Positions 9,086 through 18,006 of a stretch of 64,000 nucleotides of DNA are shown here, piece by piece. The stretch is from Bog-105 sp965277435 (GTDB lineage Bacteria; Acidobacteriota; Terriglobia; Bryobacterales; Bryobacteraceae). Within the stretch, counting starts at the first letter, position 1; each line of letters opens with the position of its first letter. A program made the translations under genes and the position numbers. Below the pieces are notes generated by a model. It saw only the letters and a list, made by a program, of their open reading frames with translations, did not search any database and was not told where the DNA came from. Location: contig OZ255821.1 of the NCBI GenBank assembly GCA_965277435.1, positions 3,410,001 through 3,474,000 of the forward strand, given 5' to 3'.

Positions 9086-10490
9086 GCGCATTGCAATCGG
9101 CGGCATCCAGACGGAATCGAGCACTTACAGCCGTATCCGCAGTAGAACCGCAGACTTCCGTATTCTACGGGGCGAGCAGATTCTAGCCGACGAGTATTTC
9201 CGCTTCGTGCATGAATTTAACGCGGAGCTCGTTCCGACGTTTTTTGCGCGCGCTGTGCCGGGCGGCCCGGTCGAGGCGGAAACCTACCGCGCCTTCAAGG
9301 CGGAATTTCTCGAACGGCTGAGCTCGGCCGGATCCCTCGACGGGCTTTATCTCGCCATGCACGGCGCGATGTTCGTGGAAGGCATGGTCGATGCCGAAGG
9401 TGACTGGATTTCAGCAGCGCGCGAGGTGGTCGGGGAGGATTGCCTGATCTGCGCGAGCTACGACCTGCACGGAAACATGAGCCACCGAATCGTCGACGCG
9501 ATCGATATGTTTACTGCCTACCGGACCGCGCCGCACATCGATGTGGAAGCCACTATGCGGAAGGGCTTGGGAATGCTGGTCGATTGCCTCCAAAGAAAGG
9601 TCCGGCCGATGATCGTGTGGACGGCGATTCCGGTTCTGATGCCCGGCGAGCGCAGCAGCACGTTAGACGAGCCGGCGAAATCGCTTTACGCCCAACTGGC
9701 GGTGAGCAATGCCAAGCCTGGCGTGCTCGATGCCTCCCTGCTGGTGGGCTACGTGTGGGCTGATGAGCCGCGCGCAATGGCGAGTGCTGTTCTCACGGGC
9801 ATGGCTGGGCGGGGCTTATCCGAAGAAGCGCGGCGGCTGGGTGGGCTCTACTGGGAGGCGCGCGAGCGTTTTCAATTCGGCGTGAAAACAGGTCCGCTTG
9901 ACGAGTGTTTGACTTGGGCCAGAGAGGCGGCGACGCGTCCGGTGATTCTGGCAGATTCGGGCGATAATCCAACGGGGGGCGGTGTGGGCGACCGCGCCGA
10001 AGTCTTGCAGGCGCTGCTCGAACGTGGCTTCAACGATACGCTGGTGGCAGGCATTGCCGATCCCCCGGCTACCGAGGCGTGTTTCCGTGCGGGCGTCGGG
10101 CGGAAAATTCTTCTACAAATCGGCTCCGCGCTCGACCCGCAGGGCGGCACGCCGGTCCAGTGCGAGGTAGAAGTGGTTCGCTTAGAGGACCGGCAGGCAG
10201 TCGTTCAAGTCAACGGCATCACCGTCGTGCTGACGGGTTACCGGCGTCCGTTTCACGATTTGCAACATTTCTACCGGTTGGGGCTCGATCCCGCGAAGGT
10301 CAAACTTCTGGTCGTCAAATCAGGTTACTTGTCGCCCGAACTGGCCCCGCTGGCCAACCCGAATCTGATGGCTTTAACCGAAGGCGCGGTCAATCAGGAC
10401 ATCGAGAGATTGTCGAATCGGCGCCGGCAGCGTACCTATCCGTTCGACAAATCATTCCAGTTCCGTCCGGGAAATTACCACAAAGAGTGA
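9084..10490 (+). CDS. M81 family metallopeptidase (MlrC-like)
   Basis: 468 residues matching the MlrC/M81 family, named after the enzyme that hydrolyses linearised microcystin in sphingomonads. Visible motifs are RIAIGGIQTESSTYS at the N-terminus, DGLYLAMHGAMFVEGMVDAEG, the presumed metal-binding YDLHGNMS (near residue 133), ADSGDNPTGGGVGD and VVKSGYLSP. The family is widespread in bacteria that never meet microcystin, so the general role is probably peptide or amide hydrolysis. Its GTGA overlap with the downstream peptide-binding receptor gene ties it to peptide import: the substrate is probably taken up by this transporter and cut in the cytoplasm. Confidence 0.92.
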   Translation: MRIAIGGIQTESSTYSRIRSRTADFRILRGEQILADEYFRFVHEFNAELVPTFFARAVPGGPVEAETYRAFKAEFLERLSSAGSLDGLYLAMHGAMFVEGMVDAEGDWISAAREVVGEDCLICASYDLHGNMSHRIVDAIDMFTAYRTAPHIDVEATMRKGLGMLVDCLQRKVRPMIVWTAIPVLMPGERSSTLDEPAKSLYAQLAVSNAKPGVLDASLLVGYVWADEPRAMASAVLTGMAGRGLSEEARRLGGLYWEARERFQFGVKTGPLDECLTWAREAATRPVILADSGDNPTGGGVGDRAEVLQALLERGFNDTLVAGIADPPATEACFRAGVGRKILLQIGSALDPQGGTPVQCEVEVVRLEDRQAVVQVNGITVVLTGYRRPFHDLQHFYRLGLDPAKVKLLVVKSGYLSPELAPLANPNLMALTEGAVNQDIERLSNRRRQRTYPFDKSFQFRPGNYHKE

Positions 10491-11995
10491 AGCTTGCCTG
10501 GCTACTGCTGCTCATCGTGCTCGCCGGGTGCGGCGCGCGACGTCGCTCCGACGACGAACTGGTCATGATGCAGACCGAAGCGCCCCGCAGCATGGACCCG
10601 GGAAATCACACCGCGACCTACACAACCGCCGTGCTGGACCCGATGTACGAATCGCTGGTGCAATTTGATGAGAAGCTGAACCTGGTTCCCGGTCTCGCGA
10701 CCGAATGGCATTCGAATCCGGCTGGAAACATATGGACGGCGAAGCTGAGAACCGGTGTATTTTTCCACGATGGGACGAAATTCGATGCGCCGGCAGCAGT
10801 GGCTTCTTTCACGCGGCTGCTCGATCCAAAACGGGGTCTGGCAGGCAGCGGCAGCTTTCGCTCAGTGGTCGAGCGCGTAGAAGCTTGCCAAGGCTCGACG
10901 TCGGTCTGCTTCATCTTGCGGGAACCCTATGCTGCTTTGCCAAGTTTGCTGACGGTGACTCCGGTGGTGAGCCCAAAGGCCGACGCCAAGGGCATGCTGG
11001 AGCAGCATGCTGTCGGCACTGGCCCTTACAAATTCGTCGATTGGAAAACCGGCGAATATGTGCTTGAAGAGCGCAACGCGCAGTATTGGGGACCAAAGCC
11101 GAAATGGGCGCGCCTCAAGTGGATCTGGAGTACCGAACCGGCGCTCATGAATATGGCGATTGCCGCGCGTGAAGTCGATTTAGTGAATCCGCTACCGCCT
11201 ATTTTTGCCGAAGCGCTGCGGCGGAACAAGCGGGTCAAGCTGCTCGAAGGCAAGAGCTCGGCAGTGTTTTGGGTGGCGCTAAACATGCAGAGTAAGCCGC
11301 TCGACGACGTGCGGGTCCGGCAGGCGCTCAACTACGCAACCGACCGCAACGCGCTGATCCGTTCGCAATTGCGCGGGTATGGGCTGCCGGCTAATTCTCC
11401 GCTGGCGCCGGCCGACTTCGGCTATGATCCTGCTATCCGCGGGTATGCTTTCGATCTGGCAAAAGCACGGGCGCTGCTGGCGGAAGCGGGCTTTGGGCAA
11501 GGATTTCACATGAATATCGCGGCGCAGGAAGGCCAGACGAATATCGTGCAGGCGCTGGCCGGTATGTGGGCGCAGATTAACGTGACGCTGCATATCCGGC
11601 AGATGGAGACCGGCGTCTTTTCGCAGGCCATTTTTGGAAGTCCGGCGCAGAAACGGGAGCAGGATATCCAGGCCGTTTTCGCGTCGTGGACTTCGTCCAA
11701 CCTGGATGCTGAGCACCAGCTCGGGCCGCTCTATAGAACGAAGAGCTGGGCTCCAGCCGGGGCGAATCTCGGGTTCTACAGCAACAAAGGGTTGGATCTC
11801 TTGCTCGACCATGCAGCCCGCGAACTAAATGTCAGAAAGCGCGAACTGTTGTACTCAAAAGCCCAGCAGATCATTTCGGACGACGCGCCGCACGTTCTTC
11901 TGTATTACGTGAAAGATCTGGCGGCCGAGCAGGCGTCACTGAGCCGGCCCTGGATCTTTCCCGGAGGAGAAGTGCGTTTGGCGGGAAACGAGTGA
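10487..11995 (+). CDS. Peptide ABC transporter substrate-binding lipoprotein (SBP_bac_5)
   Basis: 502 residues from a GTG that overlaps the peptidase stop (GTGA). VKLAWLLLLIVLAGCG is a lipoprotein signal with lipobox LAGC, so the receptor is anchored to the inner membrane. The mature protein follows the SBP_bac_5 pattern: PRSMDPGNHTATYTTAVLDP, LVPGLATEW, WTAKLRTGVFFHDGTKFDA, GTGPYKFVDWKTGEYV and LDDVRVRQALNYATDR. An open frame extends upstream to 10079, but that part is only the peptidase read in another frame. It delivers oligopeptides or related ligands to the two permeases that follow. Confidence 0.93.
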   Translation: MKLAWLLLLIVLAGCGARRRSDDELVMMQTEAPRSMDPGNHTATYTTAVLDPMYESLVQFDEKLNLVPGLATEWHSNPAGNIWTAKLRTGVFFHDGTKFDAPAAVASFTRLLDPKRGLAGSGSFRSVVERVEACQGSTSVCFILREPYAALPSLLTVTPVVSPKADAKGMLEQHAVGTGPYKFVDWKTGEYVLEERNAQYWGPKPKWARLKWIWSTEPALMNMAIAAREVDLVNPLPPIFAEALRRNKRVKLLEGKSSAVFWVALNMQSKPLDDVRVRQALNYATDRNALIRSQLRGYGLPANSPLAPADFGYDPAIRGYAFDLAKARALLAEAGFGQGFHMNIAAQEGQTNIVQALAGMWAQINVTLHIRQMETGVFSQAIFGSPAQKREQDIQAVFASWTSSNLDAEHQLGPLYRTKSWAPAGANLGFYSNKGLDLLLDHAARELNVRKRELLYSKAQQIISDDAPHVLLYYVKDLAAEQASLSRPWIFPGGEVRLAGNE

Positions 11996-12912
11996 AGACG
12001 TACCTGCTGCGCAAACTGCTCACGCTGCCGGCGATTCTGCTGTGCGCGTCGTTCCTGATTTTTGGGGCGGTGCGCCTGCTGCCTGGTGATCCGGCGCGCC
12101 TGATGGCGGGCATGCAGGCGGATCAAAGCGTGGTGGACACTGTGCGCAATCGCCTCGGTCTCAACAGACCATTTGCTGTGCAGTATGGTTTGTTCTTGGC
12201 GCGGGCGCTGCACGGGGACTTGGGCACGTCGATCCGCTCGCAGAAACCTGTGCGGCAAGAGATCGCAGAACGGCTGCCGTACACGCTGGGACTCACGGTT
12301 GCCGCTTTCGCTTTCGCAATTGTGCTGGGCTTGAGCACCGGCGTACTGGCAGCGGCGTTTCGCGGCTCCTGGATCGATGGAGTGGTGACCTTCGCTGCAA
12401 TCGCCGGTGGCTCCATCCCGAACTACTGGCTGGCATTGATGGCCATGGCCGTGATCTGCGTCCAACTGGGCTGGCTGCCGCTGATGGGCGCCGATGGATG
12501 GCGAAACTATCTGCTGCCCGCCACGACGCTTGGATTGCTGCCGGCGGCAATTATCGCTCGTATGACCCGCGCGAGCATGCTCGAGATCCTCAGCCAAAAC
12601 TACATTCAAACGGCGCGCGCCAAAGGCTTGAGCAGTGCCGGCGTGTACCTGAAACATGCGCTGCGCAATGCACTGGTGCCCGTTGTGACGATCGTGGGCA
12701 TGAACTTTGCGGGGCTGCTAGGTGGCGCGGTGATTACCGAAACGGTGTTCAGCTGGCCGGGTGTGGGCCGGCTGCTCATCGACGCGGTGCGCTACCGCGA
12801 TTACGCCACAATACAGGGCATTACGCTGCTGACGGTAACGTCGGTGATCGTGATGAATCTGGCGGTCGACCTGCTGATCGGTTTCTTGGACCCGCGGATC
12901 CGGCTGGAGTAG
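11992..12912 (+). CDS. Peptide ABC transporter permease (DppB/OppB type)
   Basis: 306 residues with six hydrophobic segments. The conserved N-terminal helix motif (FGAVRLLPGDPARLM) and the ATPase-contacting EAA loop (YIQTARAKGLSSAGVYLKHA) are present, as is the typical ending LLIGFLDPRIRLE. The start GTG overlaps the receptor stop as GTGA, so receptor, DppB and DppC are probably co-translated. It forms half of the inner-membrane channel. Confidence 0.94.
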   Translation: MKTYLLRKLLTLPAILLCASFLIFGAVRLLPGDPARLMAGMQADQSVVDTVRNRLGLNRPFAVQYGLFLARALHGDLGTSIRSQKPVRQEIAERLPYTLGLTVAAFAFAIVLGLSTGVLAAAFRGSWIDGVVTFAAIAGGSIPNYWLALMAMAVICVQLGWLPLMGADGWRNYLLPATTLGLLPAAIIARMTRASMLEILSQNYIQTARAKGLSSAGVYLKHALRNALVPVVTIVGMNFAGLLGGAVITETVFSWPGVGRLLIDAVRYRDYATIQGITLLTVTSVIVMNLAVDLLIGFLDPRIRLE

Positions 12913-13716
12913 ATGATCCGTTATAAAAACCTGGCGATTGGCGCAACCCTTGTCGGGCTGCTCCTGCTCGCCGGATTGCTGGCGCCGCTTTTCGCGCCAC
13001 ATGACCCTTATACTCAGGACCTGGCAGTCACGTTTCAGGGACCATCCTGGCTGCACCTTTTCGGTACGGACGATTACGGGCGCGACGTGTTCTCGCGTGT
13101 TCTGTATGGCGCACGTTTGAGCCTCCTCGAAATTGGCGTGAGCGTCAGCCTGGCCGTGCTGGTGGGCGTGAGCCTTGGTTTACTCGCCGGTTATTTCGGC
13201 GGTCTCGCCGATCAAGTCATTTTGTGGTTTACGGACGTGCTGTATGCGTTCCCGGGCATCGTGCTGATGATTCTATTGGTGGCGCTGCTCGGCCCTGGCT
13301 TGTTTAACACGCTCGTGGCGATCTCTTTGTTTTCGGTGCCGGTGTATACCCGCCTGACGCGCAACCTCACCTTGACTCTGAAACGCCGCGAGTTCGTGGA
13401 AGCCGCGCACAGCCTCGGCGCAAGCACCTGGCGCATTCTGATTCATCACATCCTGCGGAATGCGTTTGTGCCGATCTTGATTCAAGCCACCGTGAGCGCC
13501 GGCGAGACGATTCTGACTGCGTCCGGCTTGAGTTTTCTCGGACTCGGCGCTCAACCACCAGCGGCCGAGTGGGGCACCATGATGGGTGAAGGGCGCAAGT
13601 TTCTGGGCGTGGCGACTCATCTCTCCTTTTTTCCCGGCATGGCCATCACGCTGGCGGCGATCGGGTTCAACCTTTTGGGCGACGGTTTGCGCGACAAGCT
13701 TGACCCACGTCTCTGA
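12913..13716 (+). CDS. Peptide ABC transporter permease (DppC/OppC type)
   Basis: 267 residues, starting directly after the DppB stop. The DppC hallmark GTDDYGRDVFSRVLYGARLSL is followed by five to six membrane helices. The EAA loop EFVEAAHSLGASTWRILIHHI contacts the ATPase, and the C-terminus carries FNLLGDGLRDKLDPRL. It closes the five-component importer whose ATPases lie on the other strand beyond the M81 gene. Splitting the importer around a divergent peptidase is unusual compared with the classic dppABCDF order. Confidence 0.94.
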   Translation: MIRYKNLAIGATLVGLLLLAGLLAPLFAPHDPYTQDLAVTFQGPSWLHLFGTDDYGRDVFSRVLYGARLSLLEIGVSVSLAVLVGVSLGLLAGYFGGLADQVILWFTDVLYAFPGIVLMILLVALLGPGLFNTLVAISLFSVPVYTRLTRNLTLTLKRREFVEAAHSLGASTWRILIHHILRNAFVPILIQATVSAGETILTASGLSFLGLGAQPPAAEWGTMMGEGRKFLGVATHLSFFPGMAITLAAIGFNLLGDGLRDKLDPRL

Positions 13717-13751
13717 AATCATGATTCTGAAATGGCGTCGATAATAAAAGA

Positions 13752-14345
13752 GTGACGGACCAATTATCCTTGTCGCTGTGGCTGGCAAAAAGCCTCCCTG
13801 GCAGTCGACTGCGACAATTTGAAAAACTTCTGCGCCTGTTTCCGTTTTCGCAGCGGCCGCAGCCGCAGTCGGTGGTGACGATCCAGGGAGTCGATTCGAC
13901 CGAGCCGGCGCTGCTGGAACGGCCGGTGAACGGGCCCGTCGATCCATCGGAGGTAATTACGACCTTTCAGGAGTACTCGGGCGACGATATTGCCTACCGG
14001 CTCGAAAGCTGGTGGGACCTATGGAAATTCGATGGGGACGACTGGAAGCTAGCTCCGGTACGCGTCGAACTGGCCTGCTTTGGACCGGAGTTTGACAATG
14101 GCACCGGGAAGGAAACCGCCCGCCAGGAAGACTTGCGGATCGACTTTGGAGTAGACGCCTATTTCCTCCCACAACCGGAGATCGAGGGAAGCGCCAAGCT
14201 CGTGGAATCCAACATCAAGAGCCTTTTGCGGTTGGTGCATGAGCTGGACAGCACACTGCCGGTCGCCAAGAGGATGCTCGAGACAGAGTCGGGAGAAAAC
14301 TTTGCCCACCGCCTGCAGGGCGTTTTAACAGGACGCGCGCAGTAG
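13752..14345 (+). CDS. Conserved hypothetical protein
   Basis: 197 residues from a GTG at 13752, 35 bases after dppC. It has no signal peptide or membrane segment. The sequence is acidic and Trp-rich in the middle (RLESWWDLWKFDGDDWKLAP), and its second half is helical (LVESNIKSLLRLVHELDS). It may be read through from the transporter operon. I recognise no characterised family. Confidence 0.6.
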   Translation: MTDQLSLSLWLAKSLPGSRLRQFEKLLRLFPFSQRPQPQSVVTIQGVDSTEPALLERPVNGPVDPSEVITTFQEYSGDDIAYRLESWWDLWKFDGDDWKLAPVRVELACFGPEFDNGTGKETARQEDLRIDFGVDAYFLPQPEIEGSAKLVESNIKSLLRLVHELDSTLPVAKRMLETESGENFAHRLQGVLTGRAQ

Positions 14346-14349
14346 TCGG

Positions 14350-15339
14350 TCAAGGGACGGCCGCAAGCGGAAAACGCAGAAAGCGGATCCGGCGGCGATT
14401 CCAGGTATAGGTGAGTAGCAGATCGCCGTTATTGGCTTGAATGAGAGCGGGGTACGAGTATTCGCCGGGGGCGCTTTCGAGGGTTGAAAACATTTGGAAG
14501 TGAAGACCGTCGCGGCTTACGGCCAGATTGAGGGGCGTGCGTCCAGATGTTGTGTTGTTATAGACCAGAACGGTGCGCCCATCTTTCAGCGTGATCGCGT
14601 CGATGCCGGAGTTGGGATTAGGCAGGTCGATTGGATGAGCGGGTGACCAGGTGAGTCCGGCATCGCTTGAGTCAGCAACGCAGATGTGGCCGATCTGCTG
14701 CGTCGAGCGAGCATAGAGTCGCAAATGGTTGCCACGGACCTGTACGACGGAGGGTTGGATGATGCCGTCGATCTGCTGCGGGACGGTGATCGGGCCGATT
14801 CGACGCCACGAGACGCCGTTGTCGGTGCTCCGTTCAATCCAGCAGGCCCACGTGCGATAGCTCTCAACTGAGGTGCCGCTCACGACGACACCGCCGGGAA
14901 GAACGAGGGGCTTAGCGCGGATAGGTCCGTACAGTCCGGCAGGCAGATGTTCAGCGGGAGACCACGTTTTGCCATTGTCGGTGCTGAAGCGGCGGGCGGC
15001 GGACCAGTCGTCTGGATGTGGACCGAATTTGTAATAGAGCCAGAGTCGCCCGTCGTGGGTATAGAAGAGGACCGGATTGTAACAGGCGATTTTCGGTTCG
15101 CGGGCGAGTTCGAAGGGCGGAGACCAACCGGCGGAAGTATGGCGTGAGGCCCAGATGGCGACGTCAGGATTGCCTTCAGCGGTGCCGCCGAACCAGGCAG
15201 CGAGGAGATTGCCGTTGGCTAGCTCAACGATCGTGGAAGCGTGGGCGGAAGGGAACGGGGCAGACGTGAAGATGAACTCGGCTGGCGGGTTGGCCCCGAA
15301 AAGGACCGAGGTGAAAAGGAGGAGAGTGAGCGGGCGCAG
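14350..15339 (-). CDS. Secreted sialidase/BNR-repeat-like protein, apparent CTG start
   Basis: The frame encodes about 329 residues of a sialidase-like beta-propeller: FPSAHASTIVELANGN, AAWFGGTAEGNPDVAIW, FSTDNGKTWSP, IERSTDNGVSW, DSSDAGLTWSP (Asp-box-type SxDxGxTW blades) and EYSYPALIQANNGDLLLTY. It likely acts on, or binds, extracellular glycans. No ATG, GTG or TTG occurs in frame before 14883, which would delete three blades. The first codons after the preceding stop, starting at CTG 15339, give LRPLTLLLFTSVLFGA, a clean signal peptide. Either CTG initiates or the gene lost its start when the neighbouring duplication formed. Confidence 0.7.
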   Translation of the reverse strand: MRPLTLLLFTSVLFGANPPAEFIFTSAPFPSAHASTIVELANGNLLAAWFGGTAEGNPDVAIWASRHTSAGWSPPFELAREPKIACYNPVLFYTHDGRLWLYYKFGPHPDDWSAARRFSTDNGKTWSPAEHLPAGLYGPIRAKPLVLPGGVVVSGTSVESYRTWACWIERSTDNGVSWRRIGPITVPQQIDGIIQPSVVQVRGNHLRLYARSTQQIGHICVADSSDAGLTWSPAHPIDLPNPNSGIDAITLKDGRTVLVYNNTTSGRTPLNLAVSRDGLHFQMFSTLESAPGEYSYPALIQANNGDLLLTYTWNRRRIRFLRFPLAAVP

Positions 15340-15342
15340 AGT

Positions 15343-15567
15343 TTAGCCGAACAGTTCTTGCAAAGTTTGGGCGTCGAGTAGGCGAAGGCCCATGTCGCTT
15401 AGTTCTGGCCCGGACAGCTGGGCGAAATGCTGGTCGGCCCAGTCGGGCAGGATGCCGAAGCGATTTTCTATCATGCGGCGAAGGAACAATCGTTCCCCTT
15501 TCTCGAAGCCGCGCTGGTATGCGCGGGCGAATACCTTGTTTTCTGAAATGTCAATGTGCACCGGCAT
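15343..15567 (-). pseudogene. Tandem duplicate of the C-terminal end of the Rpn-nuclease gene
   Basis: Encodes 74 residues (MPVHIDISENKVFARAYQRG ... RLLDAQTLQELFG) that repeat the last 78 residues of the neighbouring Rpn protein (MPVHIDILENKVLGREYKRG ... RLLDAQTLEELLG) with moderate divergence. The copy begins 13 bases after the parent stop codon. It contains the C-terminal basic helix (ENRFGILPDWADQHFAQLS), whose role in this family is not settled. It may be translated as a small independent module or be an inert relic; the nuclease core is absent. Confidence 0.75.
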
Positions 15568-15580
15568 TTCTTGTCAGGGA

Positions 15581-16393
15581 CTAACCGAGCAGTTCTTCCA
15601 AAGTTTGGGCGTCGAGTAGGCGGAGGCTCAGGTCAGCGAGGTCTGGCTCGGAAAGTTGAGCGAGTTGCTCATCGGCCCAGTCCGGCAGGCCGCCGAAGCG
15701 TTTTTCGATCTGCCGACGAACGGTCAAACGCTCACCTTCTTGAAGGCCTTCTTGATGGCCGCGCTTGTACTCCCGGCCCAGTACTTTGTTCTCTAGAATG
15801 TCGATGTGCACTGGCATTTTCTTAATCTCTCCCTCGACTTCCTCTTCCAAGCCTCGCAAGCCCGCCAACAGCAGTAACGCTTCCAGATAAAACGCCCGCT
15901 GTCCGGCATCCTCCTGCCGCAGTACTTTTTCAATAATCTCATCGACTGTTTGCCGCCGGTTTGAAAAGCGAGTGAGGATGCTGAGTACATTATCGCTGGT
16001 ATCCGGGCTGGCGAGCAAAGGGCCGCTGTCGATCTCGCGCAGGTCGATTAGCCGGTAAGTAAATGAGCCGGAATGCCACTCTAGTCGGTCAGCCATCCGG
16101 ATTGCTTCGCGCCCTACGTACAAGACGATCTGCCGCGGAAAGCTTCCTTGCAGGCGGTAGACTCCCAAGCTGTACTCGGCCATGCGCAATGCCATAGCGG
16201 GATCGTTGCTGCTTTGAAACTCGAGCTGCACCAACGTTCCATCGTTGGCTTTTCCCAAGAGATCGACCCGCTGATTCTGCACGCGAGGCAACTCGATAGG
16301 CAACCAAGTCTCGATAGTAAAGCCGGTCAGCCGGCTCAACGTCAGTTTCGATTTTTCGAAGAGTAGTTTTAATACGATGTCGTAGGTCTGCAT
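15581..16393 (-). CDS. Rpn family recombination-promoting nuclease / DUF4351-type transposase-like
   Basis: 270 residues. The N-terminal two-thirds follow the PD-(D/E)XK 'putative transposase' fold: DIVLKLLFEKSKLTLSRLTG, QRVDLLGKANDGTLVQLEFQS (the D...ExQ catalytic strand) and QIVLYVGREA. The C-terminal region ends in KRFGGLPDWADEQLAQLSEPDLADLSLRLLDA, typical of DUF4351-like tails. RpnA-type proteins cut DNA and can stimulate RecA-independent recombination. Its partial copy lies directly downstream. The start codon lies about 20 bases from the RNase P RNA gene on the other strand. Confidence 0.85.
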   Translation of the reverse strand: MQTYDIVLKLLFEKSKLTLSRLTGFTIETWLPIELPRVQNQRVDLLGKANDGTLVQLEFQSSNDPAMALRMAEYSLGVYRLQGSFPRQIVLYVGREAIRMADRLEWHSGSFTYRLIDLREIDSGPLLASPDTSDNVLSILTRFSNRRQTVDEIIEKVLRQEDAGQRAFYLEALLLLAGLRGLEEEVEGEIKKMPVHIDILENKVLGREYKRGHQEGLQEGERLTVRRQIEKRFGGLPDWADEQLAQLSEPDLADLSLRLLDAQTLEELLG

Positions 16394-16414
16394 GAACTTG
16401 CGATACTAAACATT

Positions 16415-16797
16415 GCCTGCGCAGTTGGGCAATCGCCGGATGCTCTTTCGGGAGTGTCGGGAGGAAAGTCCGGTCTTCACAGGGCAGCATGCCGGCTAAC
16501 GGCCGGGGATGTGTGCTCAAAGCGCATGTTACGGATAGTGCCACAGAAAATATACCGCTCGCCTTGGCAACAAGGCGAGTAAGGGTGAAAAGGTGCGGTA
16601 AGAGCGCACCGCGGGACGAGTAATCGTGCCTGGCAGGGAAAACCCCATGTGAAGCAAGACCAAATAGGGGAGGAGGAGCGGCCCGCTCCGTTAAAACTTC
16701 CGGGTAGGTCGCTTGAGCCATGCAGTAATGTATGGCCTAGACGAATGATTGCCGCCGTGAGAACGGAGACAAAAACCGGCTTACAGACTGCGCAGGC
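16415..16797 (+). ncRNA. rnpB: RNase P RNA (bacterial type A)
   Basis: The catalytic RNA that matures tRNA 5' ends. The P1 helix is visible as GCCTGCGCAGT at 16415-16425 pairing with ACTGCGCAGGC at 16787-16797. Conserved blocks are GAGGAAAGTCCGG near the 5' end, GGGTGAAAAGGTGCGGTAAGA with the GAGCGCACCGC strand that follows, GCTTGAGCC and the 3' universal block CCTAGACGAATGATTGCC plus ACAAAAACCGGCTTACAG. Length is about 383 nt, normal for type A. Open frames on either strand here are shadows. Confidence 0.96.
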
Positions 16798-16803
16798 CCA
16801 TCC

Positions 16804-18006
16804 CTGAACATCCGCGTTTCAATTCTCGCGCTCTCCCTGCTGCTGACAGCACGCATGTTGCTGTCCCAGCTGCCCCCGCCCCAGAAACTCCCTGCCGAAG
16901 ACAGCCGGGCTTTCCATGCAGAGCTGGACCGGCTGAGAACCCTTCTACAAAAAGCTACCGACAAATGCGCTGTGAAGTGGCAGGTAGCCAAAACGTTTGC
17001 CGCAGGTGGTCAGTACCGGCAAGCAATCGAGTGGTTGCGGAAAGTGGTCGATGCTGATCTTGGTTTGGATCCATCCCGAGATCCCGACTTTCGCCCCATC
17101 CAGAACACGGCGGAAGTTCAGGCGCTGATGAAAAAAGTGCGTGGCCAAACGCCACCTGTTTCCAATAGCCGCCATATTGCGGCGATTCAGGAACCGGATC
17201 TGTTCCCGGAAAACCTAGCCTTTGACCCATCCACCAGCACCTTCTTTTTAGGCAGCACGATGAAAGACGAGATCGTGCGCTGTTCCGTCGGAGCGACCTG
17301 CGTTCCATTGACCGCACCTCCTCGTGAACGCTAAGGGTATGTACTCGGATTGAAGATTGACAAGCATTCAAATACGCTTTGGGCAACTAGCAACCAGGCT
17401 AACCAGGCGAGTGTGCGCCAGTACGACCTACAAACCGGACAAGTGAGACGAACTGCGCGGATCGATGGCAAACACGCCTTTAACGATCTTGCCCTCGCGT
17501 CCAGCGGTGCTGTGTTCGTTACCGACACCACTGGCGACGCCGTTTACGAACTCGATGGTCAAAATAGCGCGCTACGAAAGATCGCCTCGGGCCACACATT
17601 CACCGCCGGGAATGGAATCGCTATCTCGCCCGGCGAGAAAATGCTCTACATTTCCGCCTGGGGAGACGGCCTCGATGTGATCGATCTGGAATCCGGATCA
17701 GCGACACCCATCCAGCAACAATTTGTCTCGCGTACATCGACGGCCTTTACGCGACCAAAGATAGCCTGATCGCAGTTCAAAATGGTCCGATGACGCCTCG
17801 CGTCGTTCAGTTCAGGCTGAGCGCGGACGGCCGCGGCATTCTTGGAATGAAAACGCTCGAGCGCCGAAATCCTTTATTTGACGGCATTACAACTGGCGCA
17901 TTGGTGGACGGCCCAACTGTATTATGTTGCGAACCCGCAAATGGATAAGAAACACAGCGTAAAGCGCAGCCCTCTTCAGGTTCTGGCGATCCATGTCCGT
18001 CCGTGA
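16804..18006 (+). pseudogene. SMP-30/gluconolactonase-like beta-propeller pseudogene with three frame changes
   Basis: A signal-like start (CTG at 16804 giving LNIRVSILALSLLLTA) leads into HIAAIQEPDLFPENLAFDP. The frame stops at 17334. It resumes in another frame at GYVLGLKIDKHSNTLWATS, shifts near 17740 (to IDGLYATKDSLIAVQNG) and again near 17920 (to LYYVANPQMDKKHS), ending LAIHVRP at 18006. The pieces fit one SMP-30-like secreted protein of about 390 residues, preceded by a helical domain. At least three indels make it inactive, unless they are assembly errors. It lies directly after rnpB. Confidence 0.82.

Noticed and set aside
12718..13056. Antisense frames within the permease genes
   Set aside because: They are shadows caused by high G+C codon use in the real genes.
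16089..16721. Long leftward frame across the Rpn start and rnpB
   Set aside because: It overlaps a conserved structured RNA and the Rpn gene in another frame; composition gives no family.
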